A stretch of DNA of 64,000 bases from Heliopora coerulea (GCA_030142905.1 JASJOG010000047.1:1507001-1571000), one strand, 5' to 3'; shown: positions 12,683-26,992, counted from the first letter of the stretch. Program-made: numbers and translations. The notes: a model not told the origin generated them from the letters alone.

Positions 12683-12784
12683 GTGTTTCATCAGATATCC
12701 AAACACCGAGAAGTGAATTAAAAAACGATGCGATAGCCGAGTTTTTTAACTGACTTCTCGGTGTTTGGATATCTGATGAAACAC
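12683..12784. repeat. Hairpin-type MITE (45-base arms)
   Basis: Left arm 12683-12727 (GTGTTTCATCAGATATCC, then ACACCGAGAAGT) is the near-perfect reverse complement of 12741-12784. Spacer of about 13 bases. Lies upstream of gene A. Confidence 0.75.
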
Positions 12785-13300
12785 GACTTTCCAGTCTATG
12801 ATATCACATCTCAAACGAATCCTTATTTAAAGAGAAAATTGGGTTTAAAGTTGTAATTCTAAGCTAATTGAGATCAGATATCCAAACTACGTCTCGGTCC
12901 TGATTGCCTTGGTGTTTTGCTCATGAATTGCTAACGCGTTTGAGATGGTCGTTGACATTTACTAACTTAGTGCGTTAAGGGATCAGCCACCTCTCCAGTA
13001 ACGCTTGCCCATTCAGGTTTAGAATCTACAATCTTAATGACGTGTTTCTGATTTGTTAGAATGTTGTAATTCTAAAGCAACAAGGATCTACGTAGCCGAA
13101 TCAATGAGTTTATTTACAAGCCTGTGTAAGTTTATCCAAAGGCAAAAGCTTTGCTAAAGTCTAAGAAGCATTTTCGTAAAGTATTTCCAGGGCTGTCCAA
13201 AGGTGATAACCTTTAAGGGAACCATATCAAGGAGACACATGGAAGTGGAATTGCCCTTCAGATATCCAGGGAAACTGAGAGGAGTCTTTAAAGAGCCCAC

Positions 13301-13918
13301 TCAGCTGCACGTTCTTCTAATACCGTGGAAAGGCAAGGGGTTAAAGGAAATGGACATAAATCGCTTTGCTGTGTATAGGAGAAACAGCATATTTTGAAAT
13401 AGGTGAAATATTCGCACCCCTTCCATATCGCAAGCAACAACATCTGAAGATATAGATCTGTTAAAAATATCAGTCATGCAACTAGGGAAATCGTGGACAA
13501 AGTTCTTAAGAATATGATTAGGATTGTTGTAAAGTCTGCGACTTGAAATTGATTCAGTTTCTGAAGTTTCATATAGGCTTATCTGGGGTGATCGAATAAC
13601 CGAGACTTGACCAGCAGATGGTAGAGATGTAGGCAAAGTATAGTCAGATTTAATCTGGAATATCTAGGATGACCGAGTCGAAGAAATCGTTTCAAAACGC
13701 TTAAAAAGTTCCTTGGTAGGTAAAATAATTCCTTTCTTTTCCATTAGAATGTACGATGAACTGATACTCCTATCCGAAAATCTGTAAACAAGTTTCCCCC
13801 ATCTGTCGATTACAAATATTACACTTCGTCTGAGTACAATCTTCTTACTGAAATTTATTTCTTTCCCAAAAGTGTCAAATCTGACAAAATACTTCGAAGG
13901 GTGCATAAAATACTCCAC
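13301..13918 (-). pseudogene. Reading frame with one in-frame TAG, unrecognised
   Basis: One frame on the minus strand is open from 13918 to 13301 except for a single TAG at 13664-13666, giving 84 codons, a stop and about 120 codons. The 5' side begins right after a possible acceptor (aaaaactag). The first part reads VEYFMHPSKYFVRFDTF and VIDRWGKLVYRFSD, which looks protein-like rather than random; the second part is Ser-rich. I do not recognise a family. It could be a decayed gene, a retroelement remnant, or chance. Confidence 0.3.
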
Positions 13919-14339
13919 CTAGTTTTTTGAACCCATTTCACGGTCTTTTATTCATGAACTAACAGTCTTATATATAAAAGTTTATTCATCAAATTTTGAG
14001 TTATGCAAAACGACAGAATCAGACTTTTAAAGTCATACGCTACAAGCTTTAGCTCTCAACAGTTGATAATGTAGCGTTTGGGGCAAAGAATCTTGTGTTT
14101 CGTTGGTGGTAAACATGATTGTGTAATTGAAGGGTCATTTTGTAGAAATAGCGTGTGCATTGTCATTTAAGTAAGTTGCTGTTAGGTTGTGGTCCAGTAA
14201 AGAACAACTTTGATCGCCTATCTGCTGAGCTTGAATTTCCCCCTTGGCTTCGACGGAAAATAATATATCTGTTAATTCACATCAACAAAACTGCCCCTAC
14301 AATGGCAAGAACGTCACAACAATTTCGCGAAACTATATT

Positions 14340-14760
14340 TTGAAGAGCATGCAGACAACTAGAAACCAGAGCCTGAAATTAAAGTTATTTAGCAGCTTGT
14401 ACCCGAATATGCTCTTAATGACGTCTGGGGAAATTAAGATTGGAATCATTAGACTAAAAGCAGCGTTTCAAAACAGTCTTTAGGGTGAACTCACATCTGT
14501 AAGTTCTGAGAGGTGCAAATGCAGTTTTTTTTTCCAGAGAAATCAATCTCATACCTTTCGATTGTTACCTAAACCTTGTTCTTGGATTTCAGTTGTTCTT
14601 TCAAAGACTGTTGCCCCAAATCATTAACAGTTTTATCTAAACAGAGTCCTAAATGGAATTTTTTATACAGCACTCGATCAACGACATTATCTCTCAACAT
14701 GCCAATATTTTAATCTGCAAACTTGTCTTTTTTTAGTAAACAATGAGATAATCACTTAAG
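14340..14760. other. Noncoding block shared with the region upstream of gene B
   Basis: Phrases such as AAGCAGCGTTT, CAGTCTTT, CATCTGT, CCCCAAATCA and TTTTTTATACAGCA occur in the same order here and at 41050-41480. Both blocks sit about 3-4 kb upstream of the first coding exon of genes A and B respectively. Inferred to be the duplicated 5' flank or 5' noncoding exon of the transporter genes. Confidence 0.55.
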
Positions 14761-17049
14761 CTTAAACCATAACCACACAATAAGTGAGGAAACGGAGCTC
14801 CAACTCCAGGGTCGGTACCTCTGAGATTTGTGTCCTCATATATTAAGCCACCGCTTCAGTGGTCCAACTCAGTGTCGGTAACCCCGATGTCCGTGTCCTC
14901 ACATTTACTGCTCTCGCAATCGTCCTGCAAGCGCCCTTCAAAAATATTCAAGCTGGTGATGTTGCACAACGCAACGAAACGTTAGATATAACAAAATTTT
15001 TATAAAATATTCCTATATTTGTTGTTCTTATGTGGTCTCTGCTTTTCATCCCACGCTTAAGATTTCTGCCTGGAACCTCAGTTTCTAAAACTGTTGTATA
15101 AATACCATCGCTTTATTTAAATTAATTTTAATTAAATTTTTAACAGGATAATACAGTTACCTTTCATCGTATTAGTTAATACAAGTTAAAGATACCTAGA
15201 GGCTGGTTTACACTGAAAACAAACGCAAGTGCAAATCATGAAATGATTCTTTTGTTTAGTTCATGAGGAAGTGTGGTTAGTGCTTTTGACTGCTTGAACG
15301 TCCATTAGATTGCGCTTCCGTTCGCGTCTAATGTGAGTCAGGTTTAAAAATGCGAATAGCAAAAATAGTATTTCCAAGTACCCGGAGAGCTTTCATCATC
15401 AGATTATCCTTACTCAGGATGAACATTCCCAAGATTTAAAAAAGGATTTGCCAGAATATGTTTGGAAGCAGCTGTCTTAAATCGTCTTGCATTGGAAACT
15501 TTAATCCAAAGATGCGGGGAATTTCTTCAATTGAGTGATGTCCATTTCACAAGAAGCGCAGGATTAACTTTTATCGCATTTCAGCTAATGTGTGCAATTA
15601 CATTGCTTTTGATAGAAAACCGAATGCTTTTGGCCGTCTACTGGTCTCTGAAGAACCAAGTAGCCGCTGTTACGACTTACGAGCTTGGATATTCATGTAT
15701 TGAAGGCTGACTTTGTCTTGTCAAGGTATGACTCGCTTTAATATATTTCTAAGACATGATTCATTTTACTTAATATAGTTTAACATTGCAAGACAATCCA
15801 AACGTTTAAAAATTCACTCCAGTAATCGAGTTTTCAAAACAATTTAACGAGCTGAATGTTTGTTCAATAGTTTTGCGTTTTGACGTACTATTTTGTTCAA
15901 AAGCTGGTTTCTGATTAATCTGAACGAGAAAGCAAAGTCTTGTGTCTCGATTTTTGTTTATGCCAACTAAAACATAACAACTTATAGGCAACGGTGTCAT
16001 AGTCTAAAAAACATTTAAAACATAATTGGGTTCTACTTCCCGGCTCTCACATTCTTGCATCATGAAAAGACACTGGACACAACTACAAATTTTCCGTCTT
16101 AAAGCATTGACCATGGTCAAGATGAGCGCAAATTGGGATCATGTTTAGGGAAGAACACGACTGAAAAGATCTCGGAGAAGAAAAACACAAAGATAATTAT
16201 ACGTACGACAAAGAAACGCAAAAGCCAAAGAATGGGAACAAAACGGTAAGGACAAGTACACAAAGGAGAGGACATTGACGTCAAGAAAAACAAACAAAAT
16301 ATTAAAGGAAAGAACTAAAACTAGACCATCTGTCTCCTGTGGCGTAACGGGCTATGGTCAGCGTTAGAAGGACCCCCGACCTTTAAGGGGCCCCAAATGA
16401 ATCTGTAAAGACAACTCAGAACTAAAATCTCCAAGGCCCCCCAGTAGTTGCGTTACTCCGCTGCCTGTCTCACCTGTAATGAAAGATAAATGCTCCCCGC
16501 AGTGACTTTAAGTAATGTCCGTTCAACACATCCTGAAACTATTTTAAGTTTCAAAGACTCAGAAATACGACCTAGTGGCGTAGACAGGATTTTTCTTTGG
16601 GGGCCCAAGACCGACCATGCACACGGGGCCAGCAGTAGACCACAAGAGCCAAAAGAGCAGATAATTGAAACTACAGTGACCCAGCTGAGTGTCTAAAACT
16701 CATCAGTATAGAAGGTCTCCTGTGATAGGTAATTACGAATTGCATTTAGAAATGTTACGTTTACGGGTAATTTGCAAATGCAACACAGCATGCTTGAGCT
16801 AATTTGGGTAATTCTATGATTACTTCATTTCGAGCTTGTATATCCCCTGTCACATGGCCACTCACATGGCAATGATTACTTGTTAATCAAGAGCGAGTTC
16901 TGTACGGGAAAGTGTACGCCTGAGGTTTTGATAAGGTTGTCGGCTGAGCGAAAAACCGAGAGCATATACGGTCCCGTCCAGACCGAACAATTAAGGGAAT
17001 CTATTTTGACTTCAAAGGAACTCCATATATTTTCCACTCAAAACTTGCT

Positions 17050-17350
17050 AGCTTCAGAATCATCCTCAGGGTAACATGAACAGAATATTTGAAGATAAAA
17101 ATTGACTTGAGCGGCATTCGAACTCGCATCTCCGGGTTACCTGACCGCTGCTGTTCCAATTCAGCTGTCGAGTCAACTGGGAACAGTGTGCTCGTTTTAT
17201 CCATTTTAACTGCACCAGAGATTCTCGCGAAAACTTAACGCTTTGTATCCGTGAAGACGTGCAATATTTCGTATCAATTTCAGGATCATCCTAAAACGAA
17301 CTTGAGCAGAATATTTCACGATAATCTGCACGGAAAACTTAATGCGTGGC
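17050..17350. repeat. tRNA-like repeat, family 2 (degraded copy)
   Basis: Starts with the family phrase TCAGAATCATCCTCAGGGT, then a minus-strand tRNA-like segment (CGAACTCGCA...). A diverged inverted partner phrase occurs at 17281-17330. Related to 36840-37057 and 46631-47044. Confidence 0.6.
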
Positions 17351-17906
17351 TGGCAGCCAATCAAGGCAAGTCATTTTGCGTAAAGACTGGATAACAAGTT
17401 CAGCCATATAATGAATAGTACTTATAACTGTATTCTCATCATTTTCATAATTTGTATAACAAATAAATTGCGAAATAAATGGCCGACAAATAAGTTAACA
17501 AGGTGCTCAAAATTTTCTTAACTTAGAATGCATGTTTATTTGATTTACAGTTTCTTTCATAGCCGAGTGTACTGCCAGATCGACATGTAAAAATCAAAAT
17601 TGTTTCTTTGTTATAAGGGGCTATTTGACTATCAGATGTAATTTTAAAGTATGCCAAATCATTAAGTTTTTCCAAACGATTTTCTATTATATTAACTAGA
17701 TAATCACAAAATAGAATAAGAAACGTCTTCATTATTAGTGCCTTTGCTGACAGAAGTTTAATCCACATGTGCTTAACTCTTTTGTTTCAACAGGTTTTCC
17801 ATTTGAGGTGTAAAATTCCCTGGTGCTAGCCAAAGAAAAATGCCAATCGAACAGCTTTCCGACAGAAAAACATTAAAAGCAGAAGTGTCTCATTTATGAC
17901 TGGACG

Positions 17907-17912
17907 TTTATT
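17907..17912 (-). promoter_or_regulatory. Candidate poly(A) signal for gene B
   Basis: AATAAA on the minus strand about 220 bases past the gene B stop codon. Position is plausible; the hexamer is common by chance in AT-rich DNA. Confidence 0.35.
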
Positions 17913-18128
17913 TGACTTTTACATGTAACACTAAAACTATAATATGGAATGATTGAATTCATAAAAAATCATAAAAGATCTCAATGCACTTTAGATAACA
18001 ATTTAAATCGATTTCCCGGAGATATTTCGTAACTGTTTTCCGCAGCAGATAATTTTGAGCCACAAAATTAAACCAGAACTTGAATTTTGTTTTGATTTCT
18101 CAGACTTTGGTTAGTAATAAAAGAAATT

Positions 18129-18268
18129 TCAAACTTTTGTTTCTTTAGGCTTCAACGGTAAATTTTCTCTTTGTTTTTCTGAAGACTGGGGATCAATTGC
18201 GCAGGTGTCGATTTTGTCTTCAGGTTTGTACACATACCAAGATACGAAATAGCAAGAAGATGCAACAA
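18129..18268 (-). CDS. Gene B coding exon 9 (helix 12, C-terminus, stop)
   Basis: 140 nt, phase 1 to stop. Acceptor taatttctag. Encodes [17 protein letters not shown], a short hydrophilic tail ending PKETKV and TGA at 18129-18131. Too short to show up as a long ORF; found by its match to the family WYxYKPE end. Confidence 0.82.
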
Positions 18269-21200
18269 CTAGAAATTAGAAGAAAAAAGATCAGAAAGGT
18301 AAATAAATGTTTTCTTAGCAACAGAGTTCTTTATGTAAATATTATATACTGTGATCGAGGTGTTTAAACGATATATCAACCTGACGGAGAAGCCCAAAGT
18401 TTGATATATCCCTTAAACACCAAGGTCAAGGCACCTAACCAACTTATATCATCGTTGTTGAATTTCGAAAGGTGTATTTAACTTGCCCGATAAACAAATA
18501 GAAATGACGAAATTTTGGTAAAAATTAAATGAATATCTTAATGAGGTTGATAAGTTAGTTATGAACCTCCGGAGAACAAGAGCAACTGAGCCAACGATGA
18601 TACAAGCTTCGTCAATGACACTAAAAATCAACTTCAAAATCAACCGATCACTGAATGTTTTAATCGAGTCCAAATAAAAGTATTCATGCAAAGACCTGTT
18701 TACAAGGCTATTTCATTGGTGATTTTGCAAATCATTCGAGAATTTTCCATTTCACCAATGGCGTTTGTTTTCTGTTTTTACTTTTCCGTTATTTTTTTTT
18801 GTCTTGAAAAAAAGTGCTCGGGGATGAGCAATTTTCTGAATTAGTGAACGAAGCTTTAAAAGTAACTTGCAGAAAACCTGTAGACATGGAGAATTCTTAC
18901 ACACTTTTGCTTATGAGGGTCATTTGTCAAGAGAAAACGAATAAGTATGTAGTTTTTGTGCAATGTTTTTAGGACAATATAACTCAAGGTTAATACGTTT
19001 TCACATTAAATTTTGTCAAAATAAATAAATAAAATAGGATGAAGTAAAACTTGAAAGAAACATTCCATAACGATTATTTTATTCGCAAAACATACGAAAA
19101 TTAACTGAGTCCGCCATTGTTCAAAAGTTATTCAAAACGAACCCGCGATTTTACAGCGGTGTTTTCATTTGTAACGTCAAAGACTCAACGAAACATCTGC
19201 TGTCGGTCATTGTTCACTTTTCTCCTTTCTTCGATGGGTACGAAATCTCTGAACGTCTATACATTCATATGAAAATAGGCCATGCTTTTTCTTAACCTGT
19301 CCATCCCCTGACATCACTTCCTTCTTTTCATGTCGTCAGCTCTCGGTAATTTCGGCTGTAAAATCTTACTTTAAAAGATTTGGTGAAGGAAACATATCCA
19401 GCTCATAACTAACTGAAATTTGGCAAGGCTTGGCAACAATTTCACTCTGTTCACGAAAATGCGAAAAGATTCAGTTGAAAAATTTGATTACAGAGGCAGC
19501 TGAAGAGAAAAGAGTTGTAAAATTGTCGGGACTTAACACGACCTATTCGAAATCACAAGTAAAGCTGCATCTTTAATGATTATGGTCCTGAGCCTTCCTC
19601 TACAATTCACTTTACTGTGTTTATTTTAGAGGAGTTTTATTTTATTATGACATGAATTCAGAAATGGTGAATAAAAACCAGTTCAGAATCAGAACCAATC
19701 AAATGAATCCCAATCGCAATAAACCAATCACCAAGCTGCTATTATCCCTTGAGATTCAAAAGACAAGGATTTGGCGACCATGCTGGGTATCACATTATGA
19801 AATTCTTTTGTTAACTCTTTTGAGTTTGTTTTCTTTTGTTTATTGCTCTTTCATTGTTTTTGCTTTGTATTCCCATTTGTTCTTTCGTTTTTGATGTCCT
19901 ATACACAGGACACTGACCCTTAAAGATCACCCATTACCCGCCATTTGATCCAGATTTTTAGTACGCTGTGGCCAAAATAATTAAGTTCTGAAGATGTAGT
20001 TCATTTCTACAAACTCACCGTATACTATGACTCCATAGATAGTAATTGTGGGACTTAATGCTTCAACATCGTAGTCAAAACATCGTCCTCTCTTGCCGCA
20101 AGTATTTTGCCACAGTCTGCAAAAAATGTCCACCAAATGTCCAAAGATGATCGGACCAGGAAGTAATCCGATCACTTTGACCATCAAGTACTGAATACCA
20201 ACAGCAAAAGCCCGTTTGTTGTCTGGAACACATCTACATTGACAAAAAATCTTTGTCAAATCGAAGAATCGATTTGATTTGGAGAATTTTTCTGCGTTTA
20301 AGGTGGATAAAACAGGATTTTGACGCGGGAGATGATTGAATTTCCATAAATTACCCTTTTTGAGATCCTTCTTCTGAAACAAAATTCTTTCCCTGCGGAT
20401 CGTGAACGTTAGCAGGGGAAGATGTTATATATTAGAAGAAAGGAAATTCTTTAAAGATGTAGGACAAAGGGGGTGTATTCCGCTAACTCCCGCCAATATT
20501 TCTGAGAATTAAAAATGGGAAATGTCTGAAGAAGCATTTCCGTGTTTTGAGTTTGAGAAGTACCGAATCTTTGAATAACTTGCACAGAATATTCGTTGGC
20601 CTTTCAACATGCAAGATTTGTAAATTAGGATTTTTTGTATTGCAGAAAACCTGATTTATCAATTTTTTACTTTCATTTTTGCACTCCGCATTACATGTTT
20701 ACAAATTCTAGTAGCCACTAATTTACTCTTTTGTTGCGGTAGCTCTTTCATTAACAATTAAGTTCATCTGGCGTTAGCCAGAGTTAAGTTACAGACGTCT
20801 TATGCTGCTTGGGAAGAGTTAATTAAGGTAATGAGCACTTTTTTAGTGTTCGGCCTAAAAGACTAGGGGTGCTTAGCCTCGTCAGAAATACTGGAGAGCT
20901 ATAGACCCTCTTAGACCGTTTCAACCGACTTCGATATTGATCGAAAATCATGGACCCAGATATTAGAACAACGCTTAAAGTCAGGTTAACATGAAATAGA
21001 ATTGAAACGCAGCAAATCCTCATGGATAAGCGTTAAGTTGTCTTGAGAATCTCTCGTGCAATTAAAATAGATTAAAAACGTGCATACTGTCGAGTGTTCC
21101 CAGTTGAATCGATAGCTCAACATATGAGTTCAAATCCCTTCATATTTTTGATATTGATGTCAGACACGCTTCCTTCTTAATTAACGATGTAATTCTTAAT

Positions 21201-24200
21201 TCGTAATTCGAATTTTATACATTTAGAATTTTATAAATATAGACCGAGGCTCTCCTTGTCTATTCACTTGGGTTTGAAGATGACTTAGTAATAAAGTCAA
21301 AAATTTACTATTTCAACTTTGCGCCTTGTCTTTAACCTATATCTTAGGTTTTTCAAGTTGTCGTTTTTCTTCGTCTTTTGCTTTGTTTTAATGTCGCTCA
21401 TGCAAGTAAACTTTTCTATTTGACTTTAGCAGTGTAGTATAATTATAAAATTACCTCTAAATGGTATCGTGTTTAACATATAGCGAAACATGAATGGTTC
21501 GACTTACCTGAGCGCAACTGTTCTTCCAGGGACCAATGTCATAAGTCGAATAACCACAATCATCAAAAATATTGATGCAAACAAAGCCACGTTCTTGCAA
21601 TTTCGATCACAATATCCAAGTTTTGCCGTGCCAGAGCTGTTTCTTGGGAAGACACCAGGTATGCAAGAGCAGTTTGCAAATGTCTAAAGGCGAGAATAGA
21701 TATTCAATAGAAACTGGATAACGAACAGGTTTGTAATGCTAGATCAGCTGATGTAACTACTTGGAAGTTGATTAGAAGGGCTGTATCAAAGAGCTTAACT
21801 CCAGACGACAATTTTTATTACTGACAACTTAGAAAACATCTAAGCGGGTCCGGAGGAGGAGGCTTGAACCGGCATGTCGGCAAGGACCATTTTCTCACAC
21901 ACGGAAAGTCCGCTTAATCAAATACAGGCTTTCCTTACTGGGCACCACAGCTCTCTCCATACAATTTTATAACGTTAACGCCGTTTTCTAGTTGTTTTGG
22001 CAACCAATTTGCTCCAAGATACAAAACCCTTGGAGACACCTTAAATTTGAGTGTAAGCATGCAAGACTCCATGTAATTTTTCTGTAATTGTATTTGTTGC
22101 CTTTCTGACCACTACCTGGATTAGAAATTGTTTTTAGAGAATAACAGTTAAGTAATACGTAAATGCGTATATCTATTTGTATAAGTATATGTCAATGTAA
22201 TTGTATATGTGAATGTATATGTATATGTGCATACCTGATTTGTGCGTGCGGGTCCCTTAAAAGTGTCAAGCGAACAAGAAAACAGCTGAAGAGAACTTGT
22301 CTGACCTTGTTGGGAAGCTTAACTGTACAACCAGCATGACATGCGTCGAAATACGTGACAGAATCGGATCCGCAAACAGGTGAAAATTTGTTCAATGAAC
22401 ATTGACATTTGGCATTGCATGGGGACTTTAGAGGTAATCTGGAGACTGAAGGAGTGGCGACGATTTGGCCTATTGTTGCCCTAGGGAAAAATAAAACAAC
22501 TTTAAGAATGCATATAGTCTGCAGATTCAGAATAAAATTAGGACAGACACAAAAGGACCGATATTTTGAAACCCAAATTTCTTTCATGACAACCTTATTG
22601 GGTGATTTATTGTGGAAAAATTCAATAGAATTCTATGAATCCCATGGTTAATTCATGAAATTTCCTCTTCATGTTACCTTGAGGATGATTTTGAAATACG
22701 AAGAACTCTCATTGCTAATAACTCGTGCAAACATTTATATAAACCACGTGTCGTTGCCTCATATGATATACATATTGTCTTCTTTCAACCATTCGGTCTT
22801 CTTCAGTTAAAAGCTAATTTTTAACACATTTAGATGTTGTAAAAATGTTTTTACCTAAGGGGGACCAAATGGTCAAAACGTTTTAACCCTTTCCGGTCCG
22901 TACCCGACTTTTCACTGAATCTGGCTAATGCCAGACGATTTTAATCGTTAATGGGAGACGTCTCGAACAGAAAAGGGTTAAAATTTAATAAAGGGTCAGT
23001 TCGGAGTTATCTTCTTTTCATTTTATAATTCGACCTATAAATCTGATTGAAATGCAGACAGTGAATCTATTTTGGATCCTTTGAGTCGGAAAGTCTTTGT
23101 TTGGTGTCAATATTAATTAATACTATTATATGTATATGTTAATTTGTATATAATGTTATATATATGTATATAAAATTCATTAAAAATACATGAGGAGAAT
23201 ACAAAAGAAAATCATAACTGTGTCGGATCTTTATATGTGATAAAGATAACTTTTTCAAAAAGAAACCTGCTCACGATTTTAACATCATTTTAAAGAAACA
23301 TGGCTTGTGCGAAAATAGTTGAACGACTTAAAGGTTGAACGATTTTTAGTATTCATCGTCATTCCAGTCTATCACAACATGTCGACGTGAAGTTAAAGTC
23401 TAATCTTGTTTACTAGATAGTAGTTTTAGCAGTTTTTTGATCAAGTGAAAAATTCAAGCCTTCTCTCAATTCCACATAATTATCTACAGTAAAATTTATC
23501 CAAAATTTATCCAATCAAGTGTCATTAACGACGTCACAATTCTTTATTTTAAGTAATGGAGCTTGATGAGCTACTAAAAAGTTGGGAAACGCGTAGCACA
23601 ATAAAAGTTAGAAAGTCCACTTGGTATTATTATTCTTTTTTATGTGTATGTATATATATATATATAAAAATTTATTTAATTTATTTATTTAAACATCTTT
23701 AGACACGATAACCTAGTCATCCAACATGAGGTTGCTTTTCATAGGGCCGTGTGGTAAAATACGAAATAATTAAGAGAATATATTTACAATTAAAATGGAA
23801 TATCTACAGCTAAAACACTATGTACAAGAATAAAAATGGTAAAAGTTAGAGGTCTTGACTGTTAATATAAGATGTGTAATTAATTGTTTTAAGAGAAAGA
23901 GTTCCAGATCATGGCACCTCGATACCCAAGAGTTCTTTTCATGGCATTTGTGTTCGGTTTGGGTAAATAAAATTTAGTATTATTACTTCTTAAATCATAA
24001 CAGTCCCGACTTAACACATGAAATAAGTGGCTTAATTGGGAGTTTCCACTCATGCATTTATTAATTAGTGACAACAACTGTTCATCCCTCCTGCATTGAA
24101 GCGTATTCCATCCCAATTTGTTCAAAGTGTTAGTAGATGATGAACAGTAACTGTCTCTCGTGATTACACGAGCTGCTATGTTTTGAAGTTTTTGCAACCG

Positions 24201-24402
24201 TGTTTTTAGGTCGTTGACACAGTTGTCGCATACGAGGGAACAATAATCCAAAAGAGGTAGCACTAAAGTCTTATATAACCTTTCCAAACATTCTTTATTG
24301 CTGTACCACAGCTCAACAGTGCAGCTTAGAACGAACATGGATTGATATGGAAACAGAGTGCTCAAACCGCTACTTGCGCGGTAGGCATTGCTTAACACTG
24401 TT

Positions 24403-24454
<52 letters not shown>

Positions 24455-25733
24455 CTTCAAACAACCAGCAAAACCATGAACTTAAAACAATATAAATCAT
24501 CAATATAAGTTCAAACTTTATTTTACTTTCTACGTTTCGGGGCCTGCCCCTTTATCAAGAATAACATGATAACAGATAAAACCAACTTAAATACAAAAAG
24601 TTTTCTAATTAAAAATACAAAATGTAAATTAAATATCCCGAAGGTTTAGTCCATATCGTAAAAATGTGTTTAATTTGTATACCCAAAAGCTCTCTCTCTC
24701 CGTGGGATCCCTTGTATTCGTCCTATCAATAATTTTCACAACCAAATCACTCAAACCCTCATGCCCATCTCCAAAAAAATGTGAATACAAGTGCTCCCCT
24801 GGAATATTTCGTTGTCCTCTACCATATCTATTAAGGCTACTCTTGTGATTATTAAAGCGTGTCCTAAATGTATTGATTGTGCTACCAATATATTGTTTAC
24901 CACACCTTTTACAAGTAATTAGATAAACAACCCCATTGGAATCACAATCAAATTCATAATTAATCACATACTTTCTTTTCCCCAAACTATTCCGTAAAAT
25001 ACCAGATACGCGATCTGGTAAAGGGGGTATGGTTAAGTGCGGTAAGAGAAGATGTCAAATTTGTAATTTTGTGGAAGAAGGGGAGAATTTTACGGATAGT
25101 TTGGGGAAAAGAAAGTATGTGATTAATTATGAATTTGATTGTGATTCCAATGGGGTTGTTTATCTAATTACTTGTAAAAGGTGTGGTAAACAATATATTG
25201 GCAGCACAATCAATACATTTAGGACACGCTTTAATAATCACAAGAGTAGCCTTAATAGATATGGTAGAGGACAACGAAATATCCCAGGGGAGCACTTGTA
25301 TTCACATTTTTTTGGAGATGGGCATGAGGGTTTGAGTGATTTGGTTTTGAAAATTATTGATAGGACGAATACAAGGGATCCCACGGAGAGAGAGAGCTTT
25401 TGGGTATATAAATTAAACACATTTTTACCATATGGACTAAACCTTCGGGATTTTTAATTTACATTTTGTATTTTTAATTAGAAAACTTTTTGTATTTGAG
25501 TTGGTTTTATCTGTTTAAAGTAAAATAAAGTTTGAACTTATATTAATGGTTTATAAATATATATATATATATATATATACATATAACTGCAGACTGAACC
25601 GTTTCGGCCTATTGGGCCTCATCAGTGCAGTGCTGACGAGCAGGATGGAGAAGCTCACATTATATAGGCAACTCAAATGTTCCATGCTTGTGGTACATCT
25701 AAGCCATGCCATAGCGGCATACATATACGTGTG

Positions 25734-25797
<64 letters not shown>

Positions 25798-26586
25798 TAT
25801 ATACATAAGTAAATACGAAAGACAAAAATTTTGCTGTCACTACTCTGAGTTTCACGCGCTCAGGCGATCATCAGGCAACTGACAGATAAGATTTAATTAT
25901 TCATATATATACAGGTGACAAAAGTTTAAAGGAAGTGTTTGGTTACATGTCGGCATTTGCTGAATAGTTCGGACCGTCTGTTCAAAATGTTTTTCCCTTG
26001 TCTCTTTAGGATAAACAATTTTTCTTCGAGGCACAGGCGACATTTTCTTGATGCTGCCTTGTATGATGGAATTTGTTTGATGATGTCCCACGCGATTGTG
26101 TATTTGCGTTTGTTGTCTTTCAGGTTCCAAATGTAAAATACACAATGTAAAATACACAAATGTAAAATACACAAATGTAAAATACGTTCCAAACGCAAAT
26201 ACACAATCGCGTGGGACATCATCAAACAAATTCCATCATACAAGGCAGCATCAAGAAAATGTCGCCTGTGCCTCGAAGAAAAATTGTTTATCCTAAAGAG
26301 ACAAGGGAAAAACATTTTGAACAGACGGTCCGAACTATTCAGCAAATGCCGACATGTAACCAAACACTTCCTTTAAACTTTTGTCACCTGTATATATATG
26401 AATAATTAAATCTTATCTGTCAGTTGCCTGATGATCGCCTGAGCGCGTGAAACTCAGAGTAGTGACAGCAAAATTTTTGTCTTTCGTATTTACTTATTCG
26501 CTCTACCAGCAACGGTATTGAGCGCTCTATATTTTCATATCAACGCTGTAACCTTCGTGGTACTCATCATTGCTGTATATATATAC

Positions 26587-26651
<65 letters not shown>

Positions 26652-26952
26652 CATATATATGAAATGAATAAGCCTAAAATTCTTGGTTGTTACTCAGAGT
26701 TTTACTCATATATATATATATATATATATATATAACTTTAATAAAGTTAGAAGAGCGTTTGCTACTCGGAGTTTCACGTGTCTACAATACTATCATCAGG
26801 CAACTGACCTGATCGTGTTGTAGACACGTGAAACTCCGAGTAGCAAACGCTCTTCTAACTTTATTAAAGTTATTTCACTCTACCTACATGGTATCGAGCA
26901 CTCTCAAACCAATCCTCAACTGTGTTTCTTGTATGATACACTTTTGCTTTTG

Positions 26953-26992
<40 letters not shown>

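Larger units (their letters stand above)
11543..18128. other. Intergenic region between gene A start and gene B end
   Basis: Holds the hairpin at 12683-12784, an interrupted reading frame at 13301-13918, a noncoding block at about 14340-14760 that matches 41050-41480 upstream of gene B, a stem-loop at 14940-14980 and part of a tRNA-like repeat at 17050-17350. Apart from these I see no convincing gene. The gene A promoter and 5' noncoding exon should lie here. Confidence 0.5.

Noticed and set aside
15462..15710. 82-codon plus-strand ORF
   Set aside because: No recognisable domain, no splice context, and size expected by chance.
25926..26363. Two overlapping genes on opposite strands
   Set aside because: The same peptide read from both arms of a palindrome, not two genes.
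26424..26470. Third and fourth hammerheads (CTGATGA...GTGAAAC at 26424, 25870 minus and 26790 minus)
   Set aside because: No proper helix II closing pair next to GAAA and no NUH cleavage triplet with a paired helix I.
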